From positions 62,001 to 126,000 of the forward strand of contig ONZQ02000009.1 of assembly GCA_900312665.1 (NCBI GenBank): 64,000 nucleotides of DNA. Direction: 5' to 3'. The notes beneath the pieces were generated by a model, which searched no databases, was not told the origin of the DNA, and saw only the letters and a program-made list of their open reading frames with translations. Positions 42,747 to 54,904 of the stretch are shown here, one piece after another. Source of the DNA: Cephalotrichum gorgonifer (taxonomy: Eukaryota > Ascomycota > Sordariomycetes > Microascales > Microascaceae). Made by a program: the position numbers and the translations under genes. Every line of letters starts with the position of its first letter. Position 1 is the first letter of the stretch.

Positions 42747-43800
42747 TCCGAGCTACGGAGCGGGAACACATCTCCTCTCCTGGCGCATACCCTCCCAGGT
42801 TCTGCTTCGATGGAATGGAACTATGGAGCCTTTTACGAGCCGGTTGTGCTACTCCACTCGCCGACTCTAGTATGGTCTCTACCATTGCCGAACGCCGCTC
42901 CGCTCGTCCGCGTCCGGCCCCAAACAATCATCTCCACCTTGGGAGACTTTGGGAGAGAACGCCAAATCATTCAGTCATGGCCTACCAATTTATCTATCCG
43001 GTGATGCGCCATGTAACACCCTCCCAACCCAATCCAACCAAAACCCACTTGTACCAATCAATCCCCAATCACGATGCATCACGGTGGCCACGCGCTTCCT
43101 CTATATTTTATTTTATTTTTATTCTTTGCTATATTTTTAACTCCCGTATTTTTGCGGGGATCATCTTAGCTTACCAGGGGGAAGGGGCCTCTCCGGGGCA
43201 TGCATACATATGTTGTTTTGGCTTGTCTTGCATCTTGAAGTTTCGCATCAGGGAAACGGCGAAGGCGTTTCGTGTTTTTAGAAAACCCGCTCGCGTTTTT
43301 TTCTTCGTTTTGCTTTTTTTGCCTTTTTTGCTTTTTGGCGGGGAGCGAGGGGGGAACGTGGGAACGAGGTTATTCTCTGTCTCTCTTTGTTCATCTCTTC
43401 CTGCTCCTCTTTGTTTTTCTTGCTTAACTAGGTCCTTCTACACAATGGATAGACTGGAATATGAAGCTTTCTTTTCCTGGTTTATATGGTGATGTGTGTA
43501 CATATGTAGCTCTAGAGGGGTGTGGCAATGGTCGAGAACATGTCTTCGGGTATCATGTAGTTTCTACTTAGAAGAGTATGGTGCCCGTGGGTAGATGTGA
43601 ATGGTCATGATGGTATCTTTATATATCGAGATCAAAGTTTAGATCTATCGCCGCCCAGGTTTGAACTCCGTACGCCCTCTGCTTTTGCTTTTGATCACAT
43701 ACCCGGAAACCCATCCAAGCCCCCTTCCTTCTGCTACACGGACAGTCTCTCTCTCTCGCACTCTCTTTCTTCCCCCCTCCCTGTCATCGTTCCCACTCCC
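42747..43800. other. Intergenic, convergent 3' ends
   Basis: 1.05 kb tail-to-tail spacer between the Sgf11-like and cyclophilin genes. It contains a T-rich stretch (about 43285-43337) and a CT microsatellite (about 43746-43770). No gene seen. Confidence 0.5.
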
Positions 43801-44362
43801 TTACGCCGCCTCATCCGCCTCCACAACCCTCGTCCTGACGATCCTCACGTCCTCCATCGGCCTGTCCGCCTCGCCCGTCCTCACGAGCCCCAGCCTCTTC
43901 ACGACGCCCATGCCGGACTTGACCCTCCCGAAGACGGTGTGCTTCCCGTCCAGCCAGGGCGTGGGCGCCAGGGTGATGAAGAACTGCGACCCGTTGGTGT
44001 CGGGGCCCGAGTTCGCCATGGACAGCACTCCCGCGCCGGTGTGGCGCAGGGCCGGGTGTATCTCGTCCTTGAAGGGGGCGCCCCAGCAGGAGGCGCCGCC
44101 GCGGCCGGTGCCTGTGGGGTCGCCGGCCTGGACCATGAAGTCGGGGATGATGCGGTGGACGGGCGTGTTGTCGTAGTAGCCCTTCTGCGTGAGGGTGGTG
44201 AAGTTCTCGCAGGTCTTGGGGGCGTGCGTGGTGTAGAGCTCGAGGGTGAAGGTGCCCTGCGGGTGGTGGGACAGAGTTAGGGATGCGGGTATGGCACTGA
44301 AAGGACGGGGACAAGGGAGGAGGGCTTACCATTGAGGTCTCGACGGTTATGTTTGTCGTCAT
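43801..44362 (-). CDS. Peptidyl-prolyl cis-trans isomerase, PPIL1-type cyclophilin, 162 aa
   Basis: Two exons on the minus strand, 44362-44330 (11 codons) and 44256-43801 (489 nt in total, phase 0 junction). The protein starts MTTNITVETSMGTFTLELYTTH. It keeps the cyclophilin active site: YYDNTPVHRIIPDFMVQAGDPTGTGRGG (catalytic Arg in HRII), MANSGPDTNGSQFFITLAP and WLDGKHTVFG, with the Trp linked to cyclosporin binding. Length and sequence match PPIL1, a spliceosome-associated single-domain cyclophilin that binds SKIP/Prp45. Function in splicing is taken from the family. Confidence 0.93.
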
Positions 44363-45259
44363 CTTGGGCGTTGGGTGCCGAGTATGTGGTATGGGATATA
44401 TGGGTATGGAGCGATGGTGGGGGTTATGTTGTTGGAGGAAGCTGAAGCTTCAATGTTCCAGATGCGATGTGGGGCAGGGTGAAGGAGTGGTCCCGAAATT
44501 CAGACCATACATTAATGTACCATAGCTACGAGGGCCCATTTGTACAAATTGAATTCTACAGCTCCTCATCCAAGCAGGCCTGATATCTAAATATCTATAC
44601 TCTCCCCAATACCTTAATCCTCCTCTGGAACCAGAGAGGTACCGTCTTAGTTGGGCTTGTTTGTTGTAGATGTATCATCTTGCTCCTGCCTTGCACATGG
44701 TAGTTAGTAACTGGGGCAAATGGAAGGAGTGGCCACCCTACCCACCAGCACCTGCCCAGACCAAAGGCCAGTTCCACTTAACACGTCGTAGTTCCACCAA
44801 CAACCAGCAACGAACCAGGAAGCGCCTACCGCCTCCGCCTCTGAGCCAGTTTTGAAGGACACCGAGTCCCCTTCTACCATATTTGTTCGCCCAGCTCAAC
44901 CCGAGCTGTGGTTCTTTGGATGGGATTGTAAGATTCAAGTCTCTCCTTCCCCAACCTTTCTTTCTCTGAAATTTATTTTTCTCTTTTCCCAGGACGTGGG
45001 ATGTGATTGTGTACGTACAAACTTGCGCCGCCCACTTCCTGGCATTCACTCTTATGCCCATGTATGCTTAATGAGCCATCTCTAACAAAACGCCAGTCAC
45101 CTCTCGGATGTATATCAAATCACCCATCTACATAACAGGCCCTTTCAAGCACCACAATTTCTATATCCCCCTCTTTTCTTGATTTCCTTCCTTTCTTGAT
45201 TTTCAATCGCTCTTTCTTGTTTTCTTTCTTTTACTCATCTATAAACAACCAGTCCCGCC
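44363..45259. other. Intergenic region, divergent promoters
   Basis: 897 bp between the cyclophilin and signal peptide peptidase start codons. The last 100 bp are C/T-rich, as in a fungal 5' UTR. No gene seen. Confidence 0.5.
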
Positions 45260-47081
45260 ATGTCTCTCCCCACTCTGCCCGGGGATGCGGGCATCGCACT
45301 GGCCTTTCTCTTCGAGCATGCGGATACCATACTCACTCAATTAAAGCTCCTCGTCATCACCCTAGCCGTCCTCTATGTCTCCTCTCACGCCTCCCTCCGC
45401 CGGCCCCCATCCGCCGCCCCGGCTAAGAAAAAGTGGTCCGGCCTGTCCAAGGATGCGGATCAGCACGACGACGAAGAGAAGCCATCCCAGATGGAGGGTC
45501 TCCAGCTCTCCGATGCGATCCTCTTCCCGGTTATGGCGGCCGTTGTCCTAATCGGCCTGTACTACCTCATCCAGTACCTCGAGGACCCGGACATCCTGAA
45601 CAAGATACTCCAGTGGTACATCTCCCTCGCGTCGCTCGCCAGCTTGGCCATGCTCTACAGCCACGTCCTCCAGCTCGCCATCTCCTTCGCCTTCCCGCAG
45701 TACTGGAGGTCTGGCGGCGTGATTTTCCACATCTCCCAGTCGAAGCGCCGCCAGCTCATCTGGGAGGAGGGCCGGAAGCCGGAGGACCAGGTCGTTGCCG
45801 ACCGGCCTCTAGGGCCCCTTCCTTTCGGGCCGTCCACTGTTCGTCTGCCTGTATGTATCGAAAACTTCCTCTGGGGCTGTCGCGGGCTTCTCACGACGAG
45901 GTGGAACCTCGAGGTAAGGATCCACGGTATCGTTGACGAGAAGGCATCGTTTCGGCTTCATCATGTGGTCGCCGTCCTTCTGAGCGCTGCCACGGTCATG
46001 AGCTACCACGTCTGGATGTCGAGTCACCTCACGAACGTGATCGGGCTCGCTCTCTGCTACTCGTCGGCGCAGTATCTCTCGCCGACCTGTTTCAAGACGG
46101 GATACAGCCTCCTCGGTGGGCTCTTCATCTATGATATCGTCATGGTCTTTTACACGTAAGCATTCCTTATAATAGCCCCTCTCCTACCAAAAGAGACGGG
46201 GAGCGGGGGTAGATATGATGATGCTTAGATTTCTAACTCTTCTCAGGCCTTACATGATCACCGTCGCCACTAAGCTCGAGGCGCCGATGAAAATCACCGT
46301 TCAGACCGGCGGCAGGACCAACATTCTGGGCCTGGGCGACATCGTCATCCCCTGCCTCCTCGTCGCCCTCGCCCTGCGCTTCGACCTCTGGATGCACTAC
46401 CTGGGCAAGGTCGAGTACGTCCCCGAGGCCACCCCACAGAGCGGAGAGCAGGACGGATCGAACCCCAGTCGAGAGGTAGCAAGGTCGAAGAAGTACATCG
46501 CCACGAGGGCCCCCTACGTCGACGTCTCAGGGAGGTGGGCCGACTGGCTCGCCACGGTGTCGCTCATCCCCTGGAAACCAAGCCCGGCCCTTCCCGCCGA
46601 GATCGCCGCGTCCACGTTCCCCAAGCCGTATTTCTACGCCGCGATGACCGGGTACGCACTCGGCATGGTCGTCACGCTCGCCATGGTCCTAATCTTCAGG
46701 CACGGCCAGCCGGCGCTGTTGTACCTGGTCCCGGGAGTTGTGGGCGCCTTGTGCCTGACCGCAGTCGCCCGCGGGGAGTTCAGGGTCATGATGCTGTACA
46801 ACGAGGACGGTAGCCTCGATCATAAGTGCAGTGTGGTGGAGCTTGACGATCGGGGGAAGTTGGTCAAGTTTATTACCGCAGAGACGGACGAGAAGAAAGG
46901 GGACGAGAAGCAGGGAGACGAGAAGAAGGGAGACGAGAAGACGGCGGTCGAGAAGACGGCGGACAAGAAGGAGGTAGCCACCGAGGAGGAGGAGGAGGAA
47001 CGCCCGGAGGTTTTCCTGATTCGAATCTCGGCGGTGGGGACGGGCAAGGCGCCCCGGGCTGTGAAGCTCCACGGCGAGTAA
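45260..47081 (+). CDS. Signal peptide peptidase (presenilin-type intramembrane aspartyl protease), 576 aa
   Basis: Two exons, 45260-46155 and 46247-47081 (1731 nt; intron GT-AG). The three defining motifs are present in order: FIYDIVMVFYT with Asp292, ILGLGDIVIP with Asp330, and QPALLYLVP (the PAL motif). About nine hydrophobic segments are visible. The protein cleaves leftover signal peptides and some tail-anchored proteins within the ER membrane. In fungi SPP also takes part in ER-associated degradation and sterol-regulator processing (family knowledge). Between the catalytic Asp segments and the PAL segment is a polar loop (about residues 350-400). The C-terminus carries six 15-bp repeats encoding a Lys/Glu/Asp-rich tail instead of the usual short KKXX-type end. 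No 5' problem is seen, and the ATG is in a good context (CCGCCATGTC). Confidence 0.94.
46887..46976 (+). repeat. Six in-frame 15-bp tandem repeats in the signal peptide peptidase tail
   Basis: Units begin at 46887, 46902, 46917, 46932, 46947 and 46962 and encode variants of D-E-K-K-G. Units 1-3 are nearly identical; units 4-6 have diverged (EKTA-type). Copy number is likely variable between strains because the unit keeps the frame. Confidence 0.85.
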
Positions 47082-49443
47082 GGGTCTCGATGCATTGATG
47101 GGTGCCCATCCCCGAGGGTCCTTGGGTTTTTAAAATAGACGGGGATAGTGTTTTCTTTGATTTTAGGAAATAAATGGGATTTCTGGTTCCGAAATTTGAT
47201 TGTTTCTTTAGCCCCGTATCGTCTGAAGACGGTCTGCGTAGGCGCTCAACAGGTACTGGCCTAGTTCGTGTTCATGCCCCTCTCGGACTATGGGCATATC
47301 GACTATGGCCACGCCTGGATGCTGCTCATTATATCGCGACGTCCCCTGGGCCCACGGGATATGCCTATGGAAGGAAATCCTGTGGTCCCCTTCTGAGAAG
47401 GGCCGTACCTAGCACTCGGGCCTAGCACTCGGGCGAGACGAACTCCGATCCCTACTTCTCCATACCAAGAGCGAGTACGAGAGGCTTGGCAAGTGTAAGT
47501 GAAAGAATGTGTATTAAAATGTTATTATGTACTACTTTATATTCCGGCCTGTATCGGTTCCGAAGCCTCGCTCTCGCAAGACTCCGTTAATCCCCCGCAC
47601 CAACGTAAAGGTTCAGGCCACGCGAGGGACCCTCCACGCAGTTTCTTCGGGGACGAGCCCCTCCCCCTTTTCCCCTGTCCTATCACCTTCCCACGGCTTG
47701 AGTGGGGGGTTGGAAGTGGTGAGGGAGTTGCAAAAGGAGAAGTATCCACCGGTTTTTCCTCTGCGCTTCATAGGGGGCATTTGGTTTTTTTGGTATGTTT
47801 TTGCCCAACAGTCGGCGTTAAGATGGGCGGGTTAAAATAATAATAAAAGGGGTAAAATATAAGACGGAAGAAGAAGAAGTTTGATAAGTAGAAGAAAGTT
47901 AGATGGAATAATAGCTTCACAAAAGAATGTAGGAGTATTTGAAGTGTGAAGGTTATGACAGAAGAGATAAAAGAAGGTCAAGAAGTAGAATGAGTGAGAA
48001 GGAGGTTGGATGGATATGGGATATGGCCCGCTCGAACAAGGCGAGGAGGGAGCGAGCTTCCACTTGTACCGCCGCGAAGATAGTCGGACTTGGAGGTACC
48101 TGGACGTGGGCGGTTTTGACTCGAAGAGCGGGCTCTGTGCATAGCCAGGGGGGGGCGTAGCTAGTCGAATGGATGTTTGGTTTCTGGCCATGGGTGCCGA
48201 GAACTCAGGCGGAAGGGGACGGCCTCGACTGGCCCTGAAGTATCGGGATTATTTCCCCCCGTCCTTTCTTTCCATAGACAGAGAGACGATAGGCGGGCTT
48301 GTTCGACTGCTGGTGTTCTGTACCCCTATCGGCCTTGAGTTCCCGGCGAGTCATTGAGAATTCAAGAAGGCGGCATCAGGGAGGATCGTCGACCCCGAAC
48401 ATCGATTCTTGTTCCGATGAATACTCGTGAGAGTCATCACATTCCGGAAGGAAGTGCTGATGGCAGTGGCAATTGCAACTGGACCCCCCTCCCCCGGCCA
48501 CCCTCAGGAAATGGGCACCGGGACCCGGGAGGTGTAGCAGGCTTGTCGTGTTCCAATAGAGGTCGGGGCGTGGGCATTGAAAGCGGATGCCGGCCTCAAC
48601 TCTCTCCTGCGCTCGATGCCATACATACCCCCCCTTCGGTGTATCACGGAGGGGGATGAGGAGCAAGGCTAGGAGGCAGGAGCAGGAGCAGGAGAGAGGT
48701 AAGCCTCTAAATGAAGGAGATATGCAGCGCGCTGCAGGTGTTAATATAGCACAAGTACGTCCAGGCTGGGCATTGTAAACGGATAGCCGGTAGCCCGCAA
48801 ACCTAGACCTTGTCCTACAAGCTGATACGTCAGTTCAGGTTTGCCTGGGGCTATCGGGGAATTGGGTTTCGGAGAATATATCCCAAGTGTAAGATCACCA
48901 CTGGAACTACGGATCTCATTTTGTCCGTTCATTTTTCCTCGGTAGGTGTCAATCTGATGGGACGGATCGTCGAGAAGATCTGGCTCAAACGGAGGTCCGA
49001 TGTGCGCGGATGCGTTTTGGATGGGCGGAGATCAAGAATGGGGACCCTGTTGGATTTTTTGTATCAATGATGATCATGATGAGCTGTGCTGTGGGAGAAA
49101 GTGGAGGTTGTGTTGGTGGGAGAGGATCTGTGACAGAATAAGCGGCAAAGATGCCGAGCTAACTCATGCTATTAAATTGCCGATTTATTTGTCATTCATC
49201 GCCCATAGACGTCCCGCGCCAGATCCCCGAACCTTGTCGTGTGACATCCTCAAACCCGCCCAGCCTGAAACCACCCAACCGCGAAACACACTCATTATCC
49301 AGGAACCACCGACATAACCTTATCGCAACTTCTGGCGTTTCCCCTTCCCCCGACGCCCCCCACATTGGCACATTGATTTCGTACCGGTCCCTCACAAAGC
49401 CGACGCCCGGCCGCCGCCCGGCTAATCGAGAAGGAAACAGACA
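47082..49443. other. Intergenic region, no gene recognised
   Basis: 2.4 kb between the signal peptide peptidase and PPTase genes. It holds one exact 13-bp tandem duplication (47408-47420 and 47421-47433, CCTAGCACTCGGG). The frames present are short and without recognisable domains. The final 250 bp are C-rich, probably the PPTase promoter and 5' UTR. Confidence 0.5.
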
Positions 49444-50494
49444 ATGGCGGACGACGAAGCGAGGGTGAGAGTGAGGGTGCTTCAGTGGATAGTCAACACG
49501 AGGAATCTCTTCCCCGAGGCGACTGAGACCAAACACCTTGAGACGGTTGTAAGTTGAATCACCCAATCACCCAAGCCCACACACCCACGATCCCCTCAGA
49601 CGCCTAGCCATACACGTCTCGCGTCGTCTCATCTCATCCTCGTTCCGTTCCCCGTCCCTCTTCTCACCTTACCAGGCCGCCCCTTACCTCGCCCTCCTCC
49701 CCCCGCCCGATCGCGCCTCGGCCCTGAAATACCTCTTCCCGCGCGACGCCAAGCTCTCCCTCGCCTCGTCCCTCCTAAAGCGCCACGCCATCTCCGTCAC
49801 CGCCAGCCCCACTCTTCCCTGGTCGGCCATCACCCCCACCCGCGACGCCCAGGGCAAGCCCGTCTTCGTCTCCGCCGACGGCTCTTCCCCCGTCTCCTTC
49901 AACGTGAGCCACCAGGATGGGCTCGTCGCGCTCTTCGGCGTCGCGGGCTGCCCCGCCGATGTGGGAGTCGACGTCGTGAGCTGCACGGAGCGGCAGGTCC
50001 GCGACCGCGAGGCCGTCCGCGCGGGCGGGTGGCCGGCGTTCGTGGACGTCTACGAGAGCGTCTACTCCACGGGCGAGATGGCCTACCTCAAGAGCCTGGA
50101 TGGGAGGGGGCTCGGCATCGACCAGAAGCTGAGGTACTTCTACGCGCTGTGGTGCCTGAAGGAGGCGTACGTGAAGATGACGGGCGAGGCCCTGCTCGCC
50201 GACTGGCTCCTGTCGCTCGAGTTCAGGAACTTCCACCCGCCGGCGCCGGTGGCTGCGCCTATGGCCGGCGGCGACTTGAGCTTGGGGGAGGTTGTGAGGG
50301 AGATAGAGGTCTTCAGGGATGGGAAGAGAGACGCCGCCGTGAGGATGGAGCTACGGAGCCTGGGGGCGGGGTACATGGTTGGCGTAGCGGTTAGGACGCC
50401 TGAGAGGGTAGCGGATGCCTTTGACCTTGACCTCGGGGACTTTGAATTTGTGACGCTCGAGGAGATACGAGAACGTGCAGAGGGGAACCCGTAA
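49444..50494 (+). CDS. 4'-Phosphopantetheinyl transferase, Sfp type, 307 aa
   Basis: Two exons, 49444-49548 and 49676-50494 (924 nt; phase 0 junction, GTAAGT donor). Motifs of the Sfp superfamily are clear: FNVSHQDGLVALFG, VGVDVVS with the Mg-binding Asp134, and YALWCLKEAYVKMTGEAL (the W-x-x-KEA signature). The enzyme transfers phosphopantetheine from CoA to the Ser of carrier proteins. In filamentous ascomycetes a single enzyme of this class (NpgA/Ppt1 type) generally activates polyketide synthases, non-ribosomal peptide synthetases and the lysine-pathway aminoadipate reductase. It would therefore be needed by the PKS in this window, though the distance (about 32 kb) does not suggest clustering. 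It is tail-to-tail with the Nudix-like gene. Confidence 0.93.
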
Positions 50495-50604
50495 CTGGGG
50501 CCCTCGAGGTGTTACAAGGTGGACTTATATATGATGAAATGACGATGACGATTTGACCCAATACCTACTGAGCGACGCTCAGCCCCTCCAGAGGGAAGCA
50601 ACTG

Positions 50605-51252
50605 TCATGACGCGCCGATTTTTGCCTTCGCTATCTCCACCCCCGTCCGCACCACCATATGTTCTTCTTCGCTCAGTCCTAGTAGCCCGGCCTCCACATC
50701 CCCCACCGACGCCCACACCGCGTCCTGCCCCGGCTGTCTTCCCTGGGCGCTGGGTACCTTGCCGTCCACCGTAGCAAGGAAGTAAAAGACAATCTCCCGC
50801 ACCCCAGCCTCGTCCGTGAACTCACACGCCGCGAACGGCTCGTAGCTATCCGCGACCCACCCTCCTCCACCCCCCGCCCCGGCCCCGTGGACGACGGCGA
50901 CCCCGCTCCTAACCCGAACATCGGCATCGGTCCCCCAATCCTGCGGTGCCGCTCGCGTGGGTACGGGTGCCCGCAGCGGCACCGCCCGGAACCCCGTCGC
51001 CTCGAGCGTCTGCCTCACCGCCGCGCTCAGGAGCCCCTCGTCTATCCTCTTTGGCCCCCGCGGGATCCGGACCGTCGCCTCACCAGCCGCAACTGTCGGA
51101 ATGGGTGAGCGGAGCCCGCGGGTTAGTAGGGCGTCGTGGGTGTTGATGTCGATGACTAGGCAGGCGCAGACGATAACGAAGGAGGAGGATGGGATGAAGG
51201 AGGGACTGGGGGCCCCCGAGGGCCCCGGGGGGATTGTTGAGGTTAGAGCCAT
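50605..51252 (-). CDS. Nudix-like protein with degenerate Nudix box, 215 aa
   Basis: Single exon. The order SSSFVIVCACLVIDINTHDALLTRG, then IPRGPKRIDEGLLSAAVRQTLEATGF, then a beta-rich C-terminal part with YEPFAACEFTD and EIVFYFLATVDG, follows the Nudix fold. The Nudix box G-x5-E-x7-REUXEE-x-G reads here as RQTLEATG. The first Glu of REUXEE is Gln and the last is Ala, so metal binding is probably reduced or lost. Active fungal relatives hydrolyse nucleoside diphosphate-linked compounds. This copy may be non-catalytic or have a changed substrate. The start at 51252 is the first ATG. The extreme N-terminus (Pro/Ser-rich) is not conserved-looking, so the true start is uncertain. Confidence 0.75.
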   Translation of the reverse strand: MALTSTIPPGPSGAPSPSFIPSSSFVIVCACLVIDINTHDALLTRGLRSPIPTVAAGEATVRIPRGPKRIDEGLLSAAVRQTLEATGFRAVPLRAPVPTRAAPQDWGTDADVRVRSGVAVVHGAGAGGGGGWVADSYEPFAACEFTDEAGVREIVFYFLATVDGKVPSAQGRQPGQDAVWASVGDVEAGLLGLSEEEHMVVRTGVEIAKAKIGAS

Positions 51253-52716
51253 CCCGGGGAGATGTAGAGTACCCTTTAAGTCGTTAGATGGTGGATGTGG
51301 TAGCTATGCTGGAAGACTCGGGCCACCTGCCGTACTCGCGCGATATGGCTTCAAGAAGAGGATCGATCTCAAGAGCCTTGTTAAGTTGAAGGGGTTGAGA
51401 GCATTCCGATGAAGGGGCGGGACTCATCCTGCCTTTATCCCGCGTGAAACACCATGCCCTCGCCAGTGAAGCAACTCCCTCCCTCCCTCCACCTCTCCTA
51501 CCGCCTCTCGAATCAAACCTCGCCTCATTTCCCCCCGGCAACCCACAACTCAAACGGTTCCTCCTAAGAGACGAGAAGCAAAAAAGTGACGTGTAACTTT
51601 CGGCGCCTCTGGCCCCCATTACGACGTACGCCCTCCGTCACGTCTGCAGAAACAATATTCTACGCCCGCATATCCCCGACGAGAACGGAAACGGTGGACG
51701 GCAAAGCTGCATGCCGTACCACCCTCCACAACTCCCCGTCACGCCCCCCCTTTTCCCTCTCTTTCTTCACCCCCGTCTCCATACTCAGGGAAAGGGAAAC
51801 CCAACCCCATCTCTTCGTTATTCTGTCCCAGTCTGCGACACAAGTGCCGCTATGCCAGCGGGAAATGGGCACTTCCACACTACGACTAACAGATCCTCTC
51901 CCAGGTGCCCTGAACCCCGTCCGTGGTGGCGTCTTAATCACGCGATGCCAGGAGTTTAGATCCTCTCTCGCGGGTACTTGCGCCGAAACAAGGCGAGAAC
52001 ACTCGACGAACTAGCCGACGACCAACCCTCCGCGTTCAAAATCGGGGAAACAGAAAAAAGGGGGTGGGTATATCTACACAATCAGGATGGATGTCCAGCC
52101 AGCCCCATAGATGCACGCTCGCGAGTCCTACCCACCTCCAACTATGCAGCCTCCCCCTCCTCCTTCGGGCGGAACGAGAACCCGTGTGCCCCGGACGTTT
52201 CGAGAAAAGAAAAGGCAGGAGAAGGGGGAGGGGGGAGGGCATATACACATACCCGCCACTCCTGCAGCCCCCCGAAGGCAACCGCTGCAACATCAACAAC
52301 CCTCCCTAGGCCGCCTTGCTATCTGATTGTGCGGCTCCCCGACTGGTCTAAGCCTCGCTAGAAACGAAGTTGGCGTTCCCCACACCCTGGTGTCCTAACC
52401 CCCTCCCCTCTTTTCCCCGTCCAGCCACCGCTGGAAACCCGCAGCTAAGACCCAGGGACCGAGGGCTCTTTCGCTTTGAAATATGCTCATATCCGCAGGT
52501 GGCGAAACTGCTAGAAAACACAAACGGTTAACAGAGAGCGCAATGAAAGTCATCACTAAGAGTAGTAGCCCTCAGGGCCCCTCAGGAGACAAGCTACAAC
52601 GGGGAGATCCGAAGAACGATATAAGCGAGATTCACATGGCCCAACTAAGGTGCGAGGTCAGGACAGAAAGAAGCTCTTCATTTGGTTATAGCCCAACACT
52701 ATTCAACATCCCCCTC
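51253..52716. other. Intergenic region, no gene recognised
   Basis: 1.46 kb between the Nudix-like start and the 3' end of the SRP receptor gene. A TCCC microsatellite-like tract lies near 51477-51490. A Pro-rich frame at 52111-52326 has no supporting signal. No RNA gene seen. Confidence 0.5.
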
Positions 52717-54904
52717 TTAGACGCTGCTCAGAAGCTTTTCCACAGCCCACTTGACCGAAAAGTTCCGGAGGTCAGAGTAGTGCTGGCCCACGCCGACGAA
52801 CAGCACCGGCACGTTGGTCGCATGCACGAGGCTGACGAGCGTGCCCACCATGTCGCCCACCGTGTCGCATTTGGAGATGATGAAGCCGTCCAGCGACCTC
52901 GACACGCCGAACGCGGCGTTGAAGTTGCGAGCCTGTGCGACGGAGTCGGTTCCCACGAGTGCCTAGTAGTAGCAGCCTACAGTTAGCATTTCTATTTCAT
53001 TCTTTTCTTCTTCCGACACTCGTCTGGGCATGATAGAGCGCCGAGGAGAGAGGGGGTGTGGTGTGTGATTGATCTTACCTCTCCGACCATGAGGATCTTA
53101 TCGGGTTGGGCGAACTTGGCAAACTTCTCCAGCGAGGACATAAGCCGCTGGTCGTTGTGCCGCCGCCCCGCCGTGTCGATGAGCACGACGTCGTAGTCCT
53201 CGCCCGCGGCGTGAGTGACGGCGTCCTTCGCGACGGCCGCCGCATCCTTCCCGTACCCCTTCTGGTAGAGCTCTACCCGACCGCCCTCTCGGGTCGTCAG
53301 CTCCTTGAGGTTCCGCACGTGCACGGCCAGCTGCTCCACAGCGCCCGAGCGGAACGTGTCGCCGGCGACAATGAGAACCTTGTACTTGTTCTGCAGGAGG
53401 AAGTAGCAAATCTTGGAGAGGTTGGTGGACTTGCCGACCCCGTTGACGCCGACAATGGACATGACGTAGGGTCGCCGCGTCCTGCCCGACAGCCTCGACG
53501 GCCGCGTGATGGCGTCAATTTCTCGGAGGAGGTCGAGCGAAGAGGTAGGCGTGAGCATCTTTGTGAGAGACGCTTCCATGGCCGCCTGAATCCTCGTGTT
53601 GATACCTGAAAGTGTTAGTGTGGGGCCCCCGCGGTGGTGACGAGCTGTCTAGACCTACTCTCAAAGCTGCCGGTCTTGACACCGATCAATTCCTTCTCGA
53701 CACCTTCGCACAGCCGCACCGCCGCCTCTCGCGCCACATTCTTCTTCAGGAGATGGTCCTCCATGCCCTTCATCGCCTTGTCCAGGTCCTCCTTCGTCAG
53801 GACCTTGCCGCCGACGACATTCCTCAGCATACCGCTAATCGCACTCAGCCCGGATCCCACAAGCCCGCCGGATGACTTCGACTTCAGCGCCGCGGCCGCC
53901 GCCTTGTCGTTCTCCTGGGCCGACTCGAGAAGATCCTGCACCTCGTCATCCAAGTCCTTCAGCACAAACTGGCCCTTCGACGTCTTTGACCCCCAAGTGG
54001 AAGAGTCAACTTGCTCGAGCGCGGATGACTTCTCCACGCCGGCCTCAGAGTCGCTGGCCTGCGATATCGAGTAATCGAGTTGAACATCGTCATCCTCCGT
54101 CGCCATCCCGTCCGCGTCCCACTTCCTCCCCTTCTTCAGTGCTTTCTTATTGCCCTTCCCCCTGCCCCTTGGCGACTCGTCCCCAGACGAAGCCACCGCG
54201 GACGCGGCGCTCTGCGCCTTGCGCTGACGCCTCGACATCTTGCCCACCAAACCCTTTGGAACGGCGAGGTGCCCCGTGCTCGGCGTCACGGGACGGGAGG
54301 TACCCGGACTTTCACCGGGGGACAGCTCATTCGCGGAGACGTCATTCCTCAGCGTATCCCGCTCGAAGTCATCCGCTTTTCCTTCCACGATATTCGGGGC
54401 TTCCGTGCCGCTATGCTCCACTTGTATGCCCGATTTCTCCAGTGCTCTGACCTGCTGGTCAAAGTAGTTGTCGAATTCCTGGCAGCTGAGCAGCGTGGTG
54501 TGAGGCTGCTTAAGCTGCTCGGCGTACAGACCAATGAAGATGGCTCGGATGTTGTCCACGAACTTGTCAACCCAGGAGAGGTGGAGGAGAGACCGGTATA
54601 CAGCCTAAGAGTGCAGATTGTTAGCATAGCTGTCACCCCGCCGAGCGTCGCGTGGTATATCCCCACTTACAACGAAGATGATTCCCAATTCCTTGACAAT
54701 AGCCCACTTCAACGTATGCTGCTCGCTTTGGTACGGAGTGTTCGCCGCCGCGGACTGCGATCCTTTGGCAGCGGAGCCCGGCACCTTCTCTTCTATGAAC
54801 ACATCGGAGACGAAGTTATTGATAATCGAAGGGCTAATCGAAGCATAAGATCGGGACCAGAGCACCACCCCGGAGGTGGTCAATATCTTGAACGTATCCA
54901 ACAT
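52717..54904 (-). CDS. Signal recognition particle receptor alpha subunit, 650 aa
   Basis: Four exons on the minus strand: 54904-54671, 54604-53659, 53605-53079 and 52962-52717 (1953 nt, phases consistent). The N-terminal SRX domain starts MLDTFKILTTSGVVLWSRSY and binds SRP receptor beta. A charged linker with KMSRRQRKAQSAAS and KGNKKALKKGRKW (about residues 210-260) probably contacts ribosome or RNA. The NG GTPase domain follows: GVNGVGKSTNLSK (G1), DTFRSGAVEQL (G2), DTAGRRHNDQRLM (G3), SKCD (G4) and a C-terminal FVGVGQHYSDLRNFS. It docks SRP-ribosome complexes at the ER membrane. Length is typical for fungal Srp101. It is divergent from YIF1, another early secretory gene. Confidence 0.96.

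Noticed and set aside
52111..52326. Small Pro-rich protein MHARESYPPP...
   Set aside because: 71 codons in low-complexity C-rich DNA, with no splice, domain or conservation signal that I can see.
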